Assembly (NCBI GenBank): GCA_008931825.1
Contig: QXVZ01000597.1
Span: 62,001 to 126,000 of the forward strand
Direction of reading: 5' to 3'
DNA: 64,000 nt
Source of the DNA: Phallusia fumigata
Lineage: Eukaryota > Chordata > Ascidiacea > Phlebobranchia > Ascidiidae
Under the pieces are notes generated by a model, which saw nothing but the letters and a program-made list of their open reading frames with translations, was not told where the DNA came from and searched no databases. This document shows, piece by piece, positions 1 to 14,594 of this stretch. Position numbers and translations under genes: made by a program. Each line of letters begins with the position of its first letter. The first letter of the stretch is position 1.

Positions 1-414
1 CCAAATATGAGGCTGTGCTAAAGTGATGGAACATGATTTTTGCTAAAAGTAAAGTTGACAATTACAATCGCTACCAATTCGTTTATGCCAAATAAATTAG
101 TTTGCTATTATATTTTATTAAGTGAACTTATTCCAAAATGAGATCTTTTTGGCTGACAACTTTGGAAACAGGTTACAACTGCCAACCCAATTTTACCAAT
201 AAAACAACAAGAGTTATTTAATATTAATGACAAATGATAACAAAGTTATTTAGTTCTAATGATGCAAATTCCAATTTTTTTCTAATCAATTTTCATGTTT
301 ACCTTTTTTGTTTGGAAAAGCTTTTTACGAAAACAATTTCTTTAAATTTTACACACAAGTAGTGGCTTGTATATTTCTATTGAGAATTTCTTTAAAGTTT
401 AGTAACATTTTTAC

Positions 415-1356
415 CTTTTCAAATAGTGGTTTGTATAAATCCCCATACTTTCGCTCCAACTCATGAACTTCTTCGTAAAACTTTGCTTCTACTTTAGTTG
501 ATTCAACCTGGAGGTTTTTCAACGCATGCACTCTACGCTTGATCACTTTTGGGAGACTGGAAATAAAAATGATCATCTTAGCACAAAACAAGGGTAAGAG
601 TTTGTTGGCAAAAAGGAAATTTAATTGTCAAGCTGACAAAGTTAATAGTAAGGTGCTTGCACCCAAATAATTGCAAAATATATAGCAAAAAGTATAATCC
701 AGCTATCACATACTTGCACAAAAGCAAAACTTGTTCAGTTTGCATTAATAGTTTATTGTTTGGCTCTTGCTAAACTGCATCACAAACCTATCAATATATC
801 CGGTGGGGGATCCAACTATGCTGTCCAATCGCTGCTGTAGCGCCGCCAGTACTTGTGGATTTTGCATCATTTCTGATGTTATTTGACTTGCTAAAAAATT
901 AAAAACTTTCCTAAATGCACTTTATTTTTTGCATTTGCATTAATATTATTGTTATGATTATAACTTTTATGACAGTTAAAAACCGTAGCTGGAATTTAGT
1001 TTGAGTCAAAGTTATATAAACACAGTAAAAAAATCATGTTTTGAAAATATGAAAACACAAACGCCTCTTGTTTGTCACAATGTATAATAACCTGGAAATG
1101 CAACTAATGAAGAAACTTAACCATCTGCCACTTTGAAAGCAGTAGTTTACATTTCATGTGCATGAGCACAGTATAAGTTTACTTGCATGCATCAGTAGCT
1201 TTAAATATTAAACTCAACAAACAATTGCATGCAGCACCAACAACTTTGCATACCAGAGGGCAATGCGGGGACAACATCTTCAGTTGCTTCCCCCTTTTCT
1301 TCAGTTTCCTCTTTAGCCACAGTTTCTTGCATATCAGCGTCTCCAACACCCGCCAT
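415..1356 (-). CDS. NAP1L: NAP1-like nucleosome assembly protein, 5' part (leaves window on the left)
   Basis: This is the N-terminal half of a nucleosome assembly protein 1-like histone chaperone, which binds H2A-H2B and shuttles between cytoplasm and nucleus. Three coding exons are visible. Exon 1254-1356 starts MAGVGDADMQ and is acidic. Exon 788-890 carries QNPQVLAALQQRLD and SPTGYI. Exon 415-556 carries LPKVIKRRVHALKNLQ, then EAKFYEEVHELERKY and LYKPLFEK. These match the vertebrate NAP1L1/NAP1L4 dimerisation helix almost residue for residue. Splice phases join cleanly (G|CA, then AG|T). No further exon was recognised between 1 and 414, so the histone-binding core must lie beyond the window. 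The start is the first ATG of the acidic exon. Which NAP1L paralogue it is cannot be told from this part. Its 5' end faces that of ZNF598. Confidence 0.9.
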
Positions 1357-2591
1357 ACTTTTAAAGATTTTTTTGTACTGAGATGGAATATAAATTTGTG
1401 TAACACTGCAATTCACCCAAGTACAAGCAATCTAAAAAAAAACTTTCATGTGAAATTGATATTTTCCAGCCGATCAGTTAAAGAAGAAATAACAATTAAA
1501 CATGTAAAATTGCAATTTTCAGCAATTGGGCACATTTACAAAGAAATAGTAAAATACTTTTGGGCACATTTTATCACTTTCTTCCAAAATAATGTGTTGT
1601 TTCTGGAAAATATAGATTTGCTGCTTTACCGGCAAATAATTTTTGCAAAATATACCAGTAGGCTATTGATAAAAACGCTTTGATACTGAACTACTATGAA
1701 ATTTTAAGATGTTAGCAAAAGACAAAACGATCTGCAGTTTTAAATGCAAAAATACAAATGAGGCAGTAGTTCGTAACGGACTGACAAAAACAAACTTTTA
1801 AATCTATCCAAAATAACGAAAAACCTAATGTCTAGTTTAAAAGTCTATTTACGTGTTAACATCTCCTTTTTCTGTAAACAGCTATCACTCAAAGATTGGG
1901 TTGTCAACTTTATTTTAACCCACATGTGCCAATTCCGCGGAGAATTGCAAGCAAAATCCAATGAGAGAACAAATTTTAAAACTCCCCAGTTTTTTTTCGT
2001 GAAGTACAAAGTTTTTCCGACATTTAACTTTTAAGCGTGGTAACAACGCAACCCCCAAAAATGATTTTGGGTTTAGCGTATTAAATTTATAATCTTGCGT
2101 ATTTCGAAAAAATTTGACTTTTTGAACAAAGCATTACAAACTTCGTGTAATTATAATGACGATGCAGTGTTTGTTAGAATTTGAATTTAGTTTTAGTCCT
2201 TTGTTTACCTGTCACAACAAATAAAATTAACGCTTTTCTTGCCTATTGCGCAATCTATTGACAAAAAAAGGGATTTTCCCTGTTGGTAAAGAAACGTTTC
2301 GCTTTCGCCGAACAGATAAAATGCCAGTAAGTGAGCTCCACGTTACAGATATTTAATGGTAAAACTCTCGTCGTTAAATCTCATCCGCAATAAAAATGCA
2401 AGAGTGGTAGTAAACCGTGATCATTTAAGTAGAATGCGTTTTACTTGCTGTGCCAGCATTTTGATTTAAAACTCTAAAATTCAACGAAAGTTGTGTTTTA
2501 TTACGCATTTATGGATGTCATTTTTGTCTAAGGTTTTGGACAAAATATTTCAACTCTCTATAGTTTAATTTATTTATGTTCCCTGGTAAAC
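1357..2591. promoter_or_regulatory. Divergent intergenic region between the NAP1-like gene and ZNF598
   Basis: About 1.2 kb separates the two start codons, which point away from each other, so both promoters should lie here. The DNA is AT-rich and holds only short reading frames with no recognisable protein. I see no convincing TATA box and no repeat. A 5' untranslated exon of either gene could be present but was not identified. Confidence 0.5.
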
Positions 2592-5084
2592 ATGGCAGAA
2601 CACAAGCAATCTATGTCCGGCTTAAAGAAACAGAAGGTTAGAGCTCCTGCTCGAAAACCACAAAGAAAACGGTTAAGTGAAAGTGAAGACGATGGAACAT
2701 GTGTGGTATGTGCGCATCGCATCGAAACCTTTGCTGTGGGTTTTTGTGACCATTACATCTGCATTAAGTGCTCCATGAAAATGAGACTTTTGTGTGAAGA
2801 GAAGTTTTGTCCTGTGTGCCGCAAAGATCTGCTAAAGGTAATCTTTACAAGAGAAAAGAAAAGCTTTCAAGAACTCAACAAGGCGAAACTGATTAGGGAC
2901 AGTCGTCACAATGTTAATTACTTCTTTGAAAAACATGAAATCATTGCAGAGTACAACACAATTTTGGAACACCGTTGTCCGTTGTGTAAAGATCGCCCCC
3001 CAGATAGAAGTTTTGACCTCACAAAAGCTCACTTACGAAAGGACCATGGGTTTTTTTACTGTGACATATGCTTGAAGCATTACAAAAACTTTACAAATGA
3101 ATACAAGGTGTATAATCGTAAAGATCTTGCAACTCACAAGAGGGTTGGAGATGCAGATGACACCTCACACCGAGGGCACCCCCTATGTGAATTCTGTGAA
3201 GAAAGGTATTTGGATGATGATCAGTTGTTTAGGCATCTGCGAAAACAACACTACTATTGTCATATTTGCGACCAAGCAGATATCAATGAGTTTTATGGTA
3301 GCTACCATGACTTGTTTAGTCACTTTAAGAAAGATCACTTCGTGTGTGAACTTGATGGGTGCAGGAGGCAAGAATTTACAAATGTTTTTGTATCTGATTT
3401 GGATTTGAAAGCACACAAAGCAGCAGTGCACAGTAAAAACAAAAGTAAACAGCAACAGAAGTTGGATCGACAAATTGATCTAGGTTTTCAGTACCCAAAG
3501 CGTGAACCGCATTCGTCAAGGGGTCGTGGTGGTGACCGCCCAAGGGGTCAATCATCAAGAAACCAAAGATATCGCAACGAGCATGCAAATGCTTTTGAGC
3601 GGGAAGGAGATCTACAGAAGGCTATTGCTTTGTCAATGAAAGATGCTGAAAAACAAGAAGCAAAAATTCAGGAGGATAAAGTGGAAAATGAAGAACAAGT
3701 GGATGCAAAAATATTCAATACCTCCTCAGACTTTCCTTCATTGTCCAACTTTGTGGATGATAAAAGTTCAGAACAGCCAGAATCAGGTTCTCAAACCACA
3801 CCCGGTACACTGTTGAAGTGGACCAAAGCACCAAATGTGAAAAAGCCTGGTCTTACAGAGGAGGAGTTTCCCTCACTTGAACCTGTTAAACTGAATCAAA
3901 CTCCTCGTCCAGATAAAGTTCAAGCAAAGTCGAAACCTATAGAAAAAACTTCTTCAAAAATGCAAAAATGGTCAACAGGTCAAAAGACAGGCAAGCCGGG
4001 TATAACTGATGCAGATTTTCCATCTCTGGGCAGCATCAAGTCTGATACTGGTGTTGCTCCTTGGGTTTCAAACAATTCTACCAAGAACAAAAAACAGACA
4101 AGTTCACAAAATATGAGTAGCGCAACAGAAAAGTCATACAAATCTGGAAATTTAACTGCTTCAGATTTTTTGAAAACAAGTGACCCTTCCACAGGTTCTG
4201 GTAGTAAAGGAAAGAAATCATTATCCAGTTATTCAACCAAACCAGCAGTGGATAAAGAGGACGACTTTCCCACTTTAGACCCAGAAAACTCTGTGGAGGT
4301 TGGCCGAGGGGTTCACAAACATATTGAAAGCTTTTCTAGCTTTAGTTCGGAAATGAATAGCAATATAAAACTCATTTCATCCTCACAATTGGAAGCCAAG
4401 GCAAACAAAAATGGTTTCGGACAGAAAAACCCAGGCACATTAGATTTAGTCAATGACTTTCCAATGCTGGGCATAGGAAAACCTGTTTCTGTTCCACCAG
4501 GATTTGAGAAAAAGGTCCCTATGAGTATGGGAGGTGCTAAACAGGCAGGTGGCGATGTAAAACCACAAACATATGAGATAAATGATTATCCTTCACTACC
4601 CAGTTCATCCAAATCATTATCAGCGCCACCAGGCTTTGGTCCTAAAATGCAACCTAAAAAGAAAAGTGTCCCATCAACCAAGGCAAAGAGCAACAATGGA
4701 TTTTTGATTGACAACCACGATTTTCCAGGACTTCCAAAGAAAACCAAGGCATTTCCCCTCCCAGCAAACCCAGTTTCTGGGACAACTCTATCAGTAGGTA
4801 AAGCTCTTGAGCCTGAAAAGTTGCACCAACCTAAGAAAGAGACAATTGTTCCAAGCCAAGCTCCTGCAAACCAAACAAAAAAGCAAAAAGGCTTTGCATC
4901 CCAAAACCTAAATCAAGATTTTCCCAGTTTGTTTTCATCTAACCCTGCTCCATACAAACCAATATTTACAGAGCAGATGCATTCTGAAAGAAATTACAAT
5001 GCTGAAACTTTCACAGAGGAGCCAGCTCTTCCCATTGGTACAAAACTTAATTTAGCAAATGTGTTTGATTTTCCATCTTTGTAA
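2592..5084 (+). CDS. ZNF598: ZNF598-type RING/C2H2 E3 ubiquitin ligase of the ribosome collision pathway, single exon
   Basis: This 830-residue intronless gene encodes the orthologue of ZNF598 (yeast Hel2). The family senses collided ribosomes and ubiquitinates small-subunit proteins such as eS10 and uS10 to start ribosome quality control in the cytosol. The RING finger is at residues 37-76 (C37, C40, C52, H54, C57, C60, C73, C76; VCAHRIETFAVGFCDHYIC). A run of C2H2-type fingers covers about 129-280. The rest is low complexity and carries about nine short D/E-aromatic-P motifs of the form DFPSL, EEFPSL, DDFPTL, DFPML, DYPSL and DFPGL, the last being the C-terminal residues themselves. Such motifs are typical of the family's disordered tail. 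The ATG has a good context (aaacATGG). Absence of introns in a region of split genes may reflect ancient retroposition. Identity is firm; function is by homology. Confidence 0.95.
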   Translation: MAEHKQSMSGLKKQKVRAPARKPQRKRLSESEDDGTCVVCAHRIETFAVGFCDHYICIKCSMKMRLLCEEKFCPVCRKDLLKVIFTREKKSFQELNKAKLIRDSRHNVNYFFEKHEIIAEYNTILEHRCPLCKDRPPDRSFDLTKAHLRKDHGFFYCDICLKHYKNFTNEYKVYNRKDLATHKRVGDADDTSHRGHPLCEFCEERYLDDDQLFRHLRKQHYYCHICDQADINEFYGSYHDLFSHFKKDHFVCELDGCRRQEFTNVFVSDLDLKAHKAAVHSKNKSKQQQKLDRQIDLGFQYPKREPHSSRGRGGDRPRGQSSRNQRYRNEHANAFEREGDLQKAIALSMKDAEKQEAKIQEDKVENEEQVDAKIFNTSSDFPSLSNFVDDKSSEQPESGSQTTPGTLLKWTKAPNVKKPGLTEEEFPSLEPVKLNQTPRPDKVQAKSKPIEKTSSKMQKWSTGQKTGKPGITDADFPSLGSIKSDTGVAPWVSNNSTKNKKQTSSQNMSSATEKSYKSGNLTASDFLKTSDPSTGSGSKGKKSLSSYSTKPAVDKEDDFPTLDPENSVEVGRGVHKHIESFSSFSSEMNSNIKLISSSQLEAKANKNGFGQKNPGTLDLVNDFPMLGIGKPVSVPPGFEKKVPMSMGGAKQAGGDVKPQTYEINDYPSLPSSSKSLSAPPGFGPKMQPKKKSVPSTKAKSNNGFLIDNHDFPGLPKKTKAFPLPANPVSGTTLSVGKALEPEKLHQPKKETIVPSQAPANQTKKQKGFASQNLNQDFPSLFSSNPAPYKPIFTEQMHSERNYNAETFTEEPALPIGTKLNLANVFDFPSL

Positions 5085-5892
5085 GCAGAGGTGTCCCTGC
5101 TGTCGTCTGATATTTTATGTGGTGAAAGGCTGCTGGTATGTTAAAAAATGTCTGTTATTTCCTAGCAAGGGTTACACAGCAACCAAACCCCCAACTTCGA
5201 AGTAATCAAATCAGTTTCCTTTTCCGAATCAAACAATGTAGGGGTAGGTTTATGAAAAAATGGAGTTACCTCAGCACAATGCACCTATTTTAAGTTTTTG
5301 GACATTCTGGAAACAAATTCAGCCACCATCTGCATCCCTGTGTTCCCATAACTCGTCATCACTAAATATTGAACTTTATTTGAACTATTATTTATTTGCA
5401 TTGTTAGCCTGCTGTTGTGGTGGTTTATGTAATTTCGGAGGGCCTTGTAATGTCAGACGAAGTGGAACTTGCAAGAGTGAAAGTAATTCTGTGTTATGGT
5501 GAAGATAATCTAAGGGTGTTGAATCTCATTTGAAGTTTTGATTAAAATCTGGTGGAAGCATCCAAATATTAATCACATACTTAAGTTCTGTTTCCAACAA
5601 TCCCTTAAACTGCTGCTAACAACCTTAAACATCAGTTGATTATGGTATAGTTGGAAATTTTATTGCTTAAATACAAGATCCAATATTCGAAGTGAATTTC
5701 ATGAAATGAAAAACTTTGGCGAAAAAAATGATTTGCACTATATTATATTGTTGTACCAGATGATCAGAAACATTTAAACAGTAATGGAACTCACACAATC
5801 AATTGTTAGACAGTGACAAAATGGATTATAGAATATAATCAGGAAACAGAAACACCCTGTGATTATGTATGATAACACACGGGAAGACCAAT
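5085..5892. other. Convergent 3' ends of ZNF598 and cathepsin D
   Basis: These 0.8 kb hold the two 3' untranslated regions. A weak plus-strand poly(A) signal ATTAAA is at 5541-5546. A minus-strand AATAAA for cathepsin D is read at 5664-5659. An 80-codon frame at 5260-5502 on the plus strand has no recognisable protein and is treated as untranslated sequence. Confidence 0.5.
5659..5664 (-). terminator. Poly(A) signal of cathepsin D
   Basis: Minus-strand AATAAA about 230 nt downstream of the cathepsin D stop codon. It is the first good hexamer in the 3' region. Assignment is by position only. Confidence 0.5.
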
Positions 5893-8931
<3,039 letters not shown>

Positions 8932-9654
8932 TTTGCCAATCTTAAAACTAGCTTGGCTGCAAAAACTTAAAACTACCACTTTACAAAACAGAAACAACGT
9001 TAACGTATTTGCTTGGTAAATCAACCTGATCAGGATTTACATTTGAACTGAACCGCTCAGCATTTGCCCTTTACAAATGTGGTGCAAGGTGATCGCTCTT
9101 AAACAGGATAATTAAGATTCCAACCATGCATCAACCTTCAGGCGACTTCCGCTCAGTTAGTGACGAATTGCGCCCGCCGGAAATTAAAAGCGACTGTCTC
9201 GGATTACTAATGCCGACACAATTAATAATAAATTTACACACACAGAGGTGCATGTTTCTTCAACCGTTATGCTCCAAAATAAACGGCCGAAGTTCCTAAA
9301 CTTGCAAGCAAAGTAGAAGATTCTTTGCAAAAGTGTCTTTATCTGTGTTGCGACACGTGATCCCATGACGTCATAGCATCACAAGACTCGGTGCTTAAGA
9401 CTTCTGCTTACTTGGCGAAACAGTATATGAATGGAGAAACCTAAGCCAAGGAGGAAGTAAATTCCGACCACAAACCCTCGTCCAAAATCATGGGATTACA
9501 AATACCGTAACTTAAGTTGATGCCCCGTTCCGTGACCTTATGGCGTGTTTTGTGAGCTCGGAAGATGCACGTGATGCAAAACAGGAAATTCGCTTTGCAA
9601 CAACACAAATTGTTTCCAAATATCCAGTGTTGAGTACCCAAATAGCTGCTGGCG

Positions 9655-9860
9655 TGCGTTGGTACGGTATGGTGCGCAAAACGACACGATGCAGTAGTAC
9701 GATACACCTTTCACTGCGAGGTGTATGGTGCGCTCAACTTAATACTTATAGTACTGTCCTCTTATCCTTGATCAAAATGGCAGTACGGTACGTCGGTACG
9801 GCCTTCGCAGCGAGGTACGTGGTGCGTACAGCTCAATACGTACTGTACCGTACAGCTATT
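9655..9860. repeat. GTACGG-rich tandem and palindromic repeat
   Basis: Two degenerate copies of a roughly 100-base unit share 'gcgaggt..gtggtgcg...ctcaa..tact'. The inner copy (about 9780-9858) begins cagtacggtacg and ends with the near inverted complement ctgtaccgtacag, so it resembles a tiny MITE or a foldback. The family is not identified. Confidence 0.4.
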
Positions 9861-9984
9861 GGTGAAAATAAATCCCATTGAAGGGTAACGGCGACTATTT
9901 GGCCATGGCTCCCCAAATTTATAAATTATACATCAGGTTAGATTATCTTGAAAAAATCACTTACATTAGGGTAGGTTAGCCGTC

Positions 9985-10935
9985 GATGCATTTGGCCCCT
10001 CCCAAAATTTTGGGCTGACTACACTCTTGCTCCCACTCGACACAAAATCTGATCATTTGCTAAACAAATATAGTCTACTTGCTAATTTGTTCACCAGTGA
10101 TCGATTGGTGAAAGCAGTTAATACGTCGTCGTCGAAATATTTGCTGTGGCTGATATAGTGCCTTATCGCGCAATTTTAGACCTGTGTGGCATTGGGTTTT
10201 AAGTCGTAACCGCTAGGTCGCGCCAGAGAGCTTAATGTTATAAGCAGTACATTCAACAGCCGTATTTCGTTCCTGGACATGCAGACAGATTATTTTTTTG
10301 CGGATGTGATTGAAGATGGTACAAACGCATGCAAATTTGCATGAAATCAAATATAACTCTTTAGATGATTCAAGTTCAGGACAGTTAGTGGTTTTCCTGT
10401 ACCACAGCGCCGAAGAAGGGACTCCAGATTTTCGGAACAGATGCTGGTCACTTGTTCGTTTGTTGATTTTTATACTTACAATGCTTTCAAGGAGCTACAG
10501 ATTCGTTTTTGGGCCCCTATGTTAATACTATGTATGTGAACACTTCCTATGAACAGTCCCTCGGTCACGGGCCCACTGTATTTCTGGTCCCTGGAACAAT
10601 GTTCCTGTGTGACCTCCACCTCATAGAGCCTGTTACAATAATGCAGATTCTGGTTATGGTTCGTTTTAAAGTAGGTAAGTTTGGTGCTAATCGCACAAGT
10701 TGTTTAATGAAACAAAAAAAACTGAGACAGGATTCGAACCGTCGACCCTACGATCGTCAGGCGGCTGCATTTGGAAACAAACAGTCGATTGTAATAACAA
10801 AAACTTTGGATCGTGGTGTAGTGCAGTTGGAACTCCATCACCATTATAACTTAGTGTAAAACTTGGGGAATTTTTCTTTCAGGAGAAGCCTACTTCAATG
10901 TACAATGTCGAAATTTAGGAGGGGCTCCCACAAGT
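9985..10935. repeat. Possible decayed repeat with GGCCCCTCCC-type ends
   Basis: The left end (9985-10030, ggcccctcccaaaattttgg) and the inverted right end (10866-10935, cgaaatttaggaggggct) are loosely inverted copies. The right end also matches a repeat at 53570-53662, which supports an interspersed family. Between them lies a tRNA-like segment. Whether this is one element or two fragments is unclear. Confidence 0.3.
10728..10780 (-). repeat. tRNA-like fragment with B box
   Basis: On the minus strand, GGTTCGAATCC sits in a potential T-arm (GACGGTTCGAATCCTGTC), preceded by GACGATCGTAGGGTC. No A box was found, so it is a tRNA pseudogene piece or a SINE relic, not a working tRNA gene. Confidence 0.35.
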
Positions 10936-11776
10936 AATCATTTTCTACTGCTTTTTACACTTATAAAAACTTCGATGACGATAATATCAACAGTGCAATG
11001 TTCGTTAATTCTTCAACTTTTCATTAGATCCACGAGTATCGCAACATCGACAAACACACACAACCGCTTTTAAAACTGTGAGCAACAGAATTAAACACCA
11101 ACTGAGCACACGACGAGGTCTACCAAGCTACATCAAGTTCAATTCACCAAACTGCAACATTTGATATTTTGGGACGGACTTAATGGGAAGGAATTTATGT
11201 GATAAGCCTTTCTGAAACGCCATTTTTATTTAGGGGTCGAAGCTAGGTCTGCTGCAAAAAATGCAGAAATGTGACTAGTAAACCCAATACTGGTTCAGAA
11301 GGTTAAATTTGCCCAGTAAGGACATGTTGGTGTGAAATAATCTGATTTATGTGTCAACAACAAAACACATCTTGGACAAGTTCAATATCAGTTGTTATAC
11401 CGGTATTTTACCATAAATAGCGTAACAGCATAGTATACATGCAAGCATATATATCTCCAATGCAAGAATTAAAATAGTTGTGTACACATGAACATTGAAA
11501 TTAGGAACTGGTTATTCAATGTCTGAAAACGCTAATCCTGATATGGCTACACAAAATTAATTTGATTACATGTGTAAAAACAAAAGGACACCCAAGACAG
11601 GCAATTAATTATTTCCTCAATCAACCAGAAAAGCGTTGTATGCAATTCCTTTAAAGCCAACGATACTTTTGCAAATGCTACCACATCCAAGCATATGCAC
11701 CTTGTGGAAAAATGATTTGCTAAAACTTCTCTGTAGGCAATGAAAATGAGGAAGAGGGTCAAGTAATGATGTCTGG

Positions 11777-13630
11777 TTACATAAAGTCATCAAAATCATT
11801 GTAAAGTGAGAGATCATCAATAGCGTCGTTACGTCCAGCTTTCGAGCTTCCAGCAAGTTTTGCTTTTGTCGATTTTTTTCCACCTTTCTTTTGCTAAAAA
11901 TATAGATGTAATTGCAACGGTTGGGGGTATGTAAAACCAATTTCTTAATTTTCATGAACACAGATGCATTTTGTGTGTTTTATTACAAATACAAATGGTT
12001 AAAACCTCACCCTTTCCTGTTTTAACTTTTCAGATGCAAGCACATTGATGGACGACGATAGTTGTTTCAGTTGGTCGGGATCCACTAAAACAAATCAATT
12101 CAGTTAACCCATGATTTATGTATTTCACAAGCATTTATTAGTCTGAGAAAAAGTTGCATAAAATTTCTTTGCTGTCTGTAAGCCTGATCTTTACAACATA
12201 ATCACCTATTTTTTGAACATATACTTCACTTAATAAAAGGACTTACATGTTACTATGGCTGACGAAAGAAAATTACTCATTAGGTAAAAATAATGGGGGG
12301 AACTCTCTATGGTGGTAAACTTGTCTTTAAGGAGTTTTAAATAGTTGGTAAAATCTTCCTTTGTCCTTGGGTTGAGATTGTCCAGGGTTTGTTTTCCATC
12401 TTCAATTACTTGCGCTTCTGTAGAAACAAGAATAAATCAATGTTTACAAAAGTTTTAAAATCAAAGGAGCAAGCAGTTAAAAAAATATATATATAACCAT
12501 TTTCAGAATAATTGTAATTTAAATAAGGAACCACATGTTACATACATGTCTCTTTTAAAATTTTATCTTTGCCCATGGAGGGACCTAAATTTATTATAAA
12601 GTGCTTGTAAAATAACATTAATCAATAAATGTTTGCACACTTTACTATTTAAAAGTTTCATCCTGATACATATGTCAGCACTTAGCCAGGTATGAACATT
12701 AAGGAACAATGTGTTTTACAATGTAAACAGTTTACCATGTCACTCTTTTGAGCAGACTTATTTTACAAAGACAATTAATAGAAATAATAATAACGTGCCA
12801 CTCACGAAACATTTCCTTGGTGACCTCAAGATCAGATTCTTCTGACAGTTTCTGGGCCAGAAGTTTTTCCCTCATTTTTTCCTCAGGAGTTTTTTTGGCC
12901 TCCTCTTCTCTTCTCCTCTCTGCCTCTAATCTTTGCTCCTCCTCTTTTTCTTTTAATCTCTTTGCCAAATATCTCTTGCCACCTTTCTTGGGCTCCACTG
13001 TGGGCTTTTCCGGTTCTACATGCAGTAACACTAAATTGGTTAATAACGGCTAAAATAAAGATGGCATATGAATTACAGGTATTGTAAAAACCCACTTGGT
13101 TGCAAACAGCTTTAGCAAATGCTTTTATCATTTTTAATCCAACATAAACTTACTCAATAAATGTTATTTTTTGCAAAGAACGTTTTTTACCATTTGGTTT
13201 TGCTTCATCTTCATCATCCCAATTATCTTTTAGGTCATCATCTGCATCTTCTCCCTCCCATTTATCAGACACTACTGGAACCTTGGGTTCAAAATCTTCA
13301 TCATCTAAATAACATGAGAAAAAATAAATGGGTGTACGTAATGCTTGCTGATAAATCAAATATTTTTAAATTTAACATAATGGACAGGGTTGGCAGTATT
13401 ATTTCCAATCAATGGAATGACTAAAAAACAAACACAATCTGACACATTTTTATAATTCGCAGATCATTTATGCCAACCCGTTTACTTGTAAATGCAGGCA
13501 CATTAAATCAAGTTTTGTAAAATTTTTTGTACTGAGGGCAAACAAAACCTGTAAGCTATTTCAATTGATTTAACAAAGGTTGATCAAACCTGTGTTGGTA
13601 AGAACTCTGAACCTTACCCCAATTGTCCAT
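11777..13630 (-). CDS. EIF3J: Eukaryotic translation initiation factor 3 subunit J
   Basis: EIF3J (Hcr1 in yeast) is a loosely bound eIF3 subunit that helps mRNA recruitment and ribosome recycling at the 40S decoding centre. Six exons: 13618-13630, 13191-13304, 12806-13015, 12247-12417, 12011-12084, 11777-11893. The protein starts MDNWDDEDFEPKVP; the first exon codes only MDNW and one base. It continues with the acidic KWEGEDADDDLKDNWDDEDE block shared with human EIF3J, a long charged coiled coil (KEKEEEQRLEAERRREEE), then KEDFTNYLKLLKDK, a Lys-rich stretch (KKGGKKSTKAK) and the conserved end YNDFDDFM. Length is about 230 residues against about 258 in human. Phases are consistent and no lesion is seen. 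The tiny first exon was chosen because it restores the family's DNW start in frame. Confidence 0.93.
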
Positions 13631-14445
13631 TATTCTTTTTGTCCTGCGGTCTAACTTTTAACTTCTTCAGTTTTGATTGTGAGAATGAATATTTTGAAAT
13701 TCTGGATGAATTATTTAGAATTAGATCCTTCTAGAACTTTGACAGTCAACAAAAGAGCAGTCAAGTAGGCCTCGAAGATCAGCTCAACTTATTTAATTTA
13801 ATTCACACTGAAAAACGGTTGCTTGCAGTGGTAATAAACGCAAAATAACAAAGAGTTTCACCCATCAAGGGTTAGTCAACCATAAAATCTTGCATGCATC
13901 GCTCAAAAAAGACGCCGTAATTATCTTGTATTAAGATGTCTAGGCAAATTAAAGCTGTTTCCACTTCCACAGCCGGATACCATCGCTGTCATGCTTTGAC
14001 CCCTGACCTTTTTGCTTGACTGATCACGATAAAAGGCGGCAAACTTGGGACAGAGGTTAGTGTTATTGTCGCATGTAAGTTTGTTCAAGGAATTATTTTC
14101 TCTATGATGTGCAGGAACGCTGAGAGGCAGAAAAATAATTTATTTACAAACAGTCCATACTGTGCACTTTGCAGTAGGTACGATGTTCAACAGAGGCACT
14201 CACAAAGAATAATAGGCTGGAGAAAATGTGGTTTTAAATGTAGTTTCAAATAGGAACAACACAGAATTTTTATTACAGTTTTTATGCATGTATAAAAATT
14301 GTGTTAAAAAGGATGCAGTTCAGTACAAGACTGTACATGACAAGTAAATAAAAAAGGAGCAAATGTGTTCAGTGTTTTTAGTGTTATGTCATGAAATATA
14401 TATTGTTTCATTGGCACATTATGTAACAGTGGCAGAAACAAAAAA
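13631..14445. other. Spacer between EIF3J start and CT1 stop
   Basis: These 0.8 kb hold the EIF3J promoter and the CT1 3' untranslated region. A minus-strand AATAAA at 14274-14269, about 170 nt after the CT1 stop, is a likely poly(A) signal; another lies at 14144-14139. Nothing else was recognised. Confidence 0.5.
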
Positions 14446-14594
14446 TCAAGAAGACAAAGCAAAAGAAACTAGAATGGATGCACACAACAAAGAAACGGAA
14501 TGAACAAATTTATGGCTGTTTGATGTTGTTGTGGTGCCACCACCAAATTGTTTGTCGTTATTTGGGTTTGCAGTTGAGTTGCCACTTGTTGCAC
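14446..14594 (-). other. CT1 terminal exon with GPI-type C-terminal signal
   Basis: Acceptor tttacag is followed by an in-phase reading: a Ser/Thr/Asn/Gly-rich stretch with TTTTSNS, then about 20 mostly hydrophobic residues to the stop codon. There is no basic cytoplasmic tail after the hydrophobic segment, which favours GPI attachment over a transmembrane anchor. Confidence 0.65.

Larger units (their letters stand above)
8932..11776. other. Intergenic stretch rich in degenerate repeats
   Basis: About 2.8 kb between the cathepsin D start and the EIF3J stop. It includes the cathepsin D promoter area. Otherwise it holds decayed repeats: GTACGG-rich palindromic DNA (9655-9860), fragments of a repeat with GGCCCCTCCC-type ends (9985-10030 and 10866-10935) and a tRNA-like B-box segment near 10735. 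No credible gene was seen on either strand. Confidence 0.5.

Noticed and set aside
5260-5502. An 80-codon frame after ZNF598
   Set aside because: It lies in the 3' untranslated region, has no recognisable domain and no promoter evidence.
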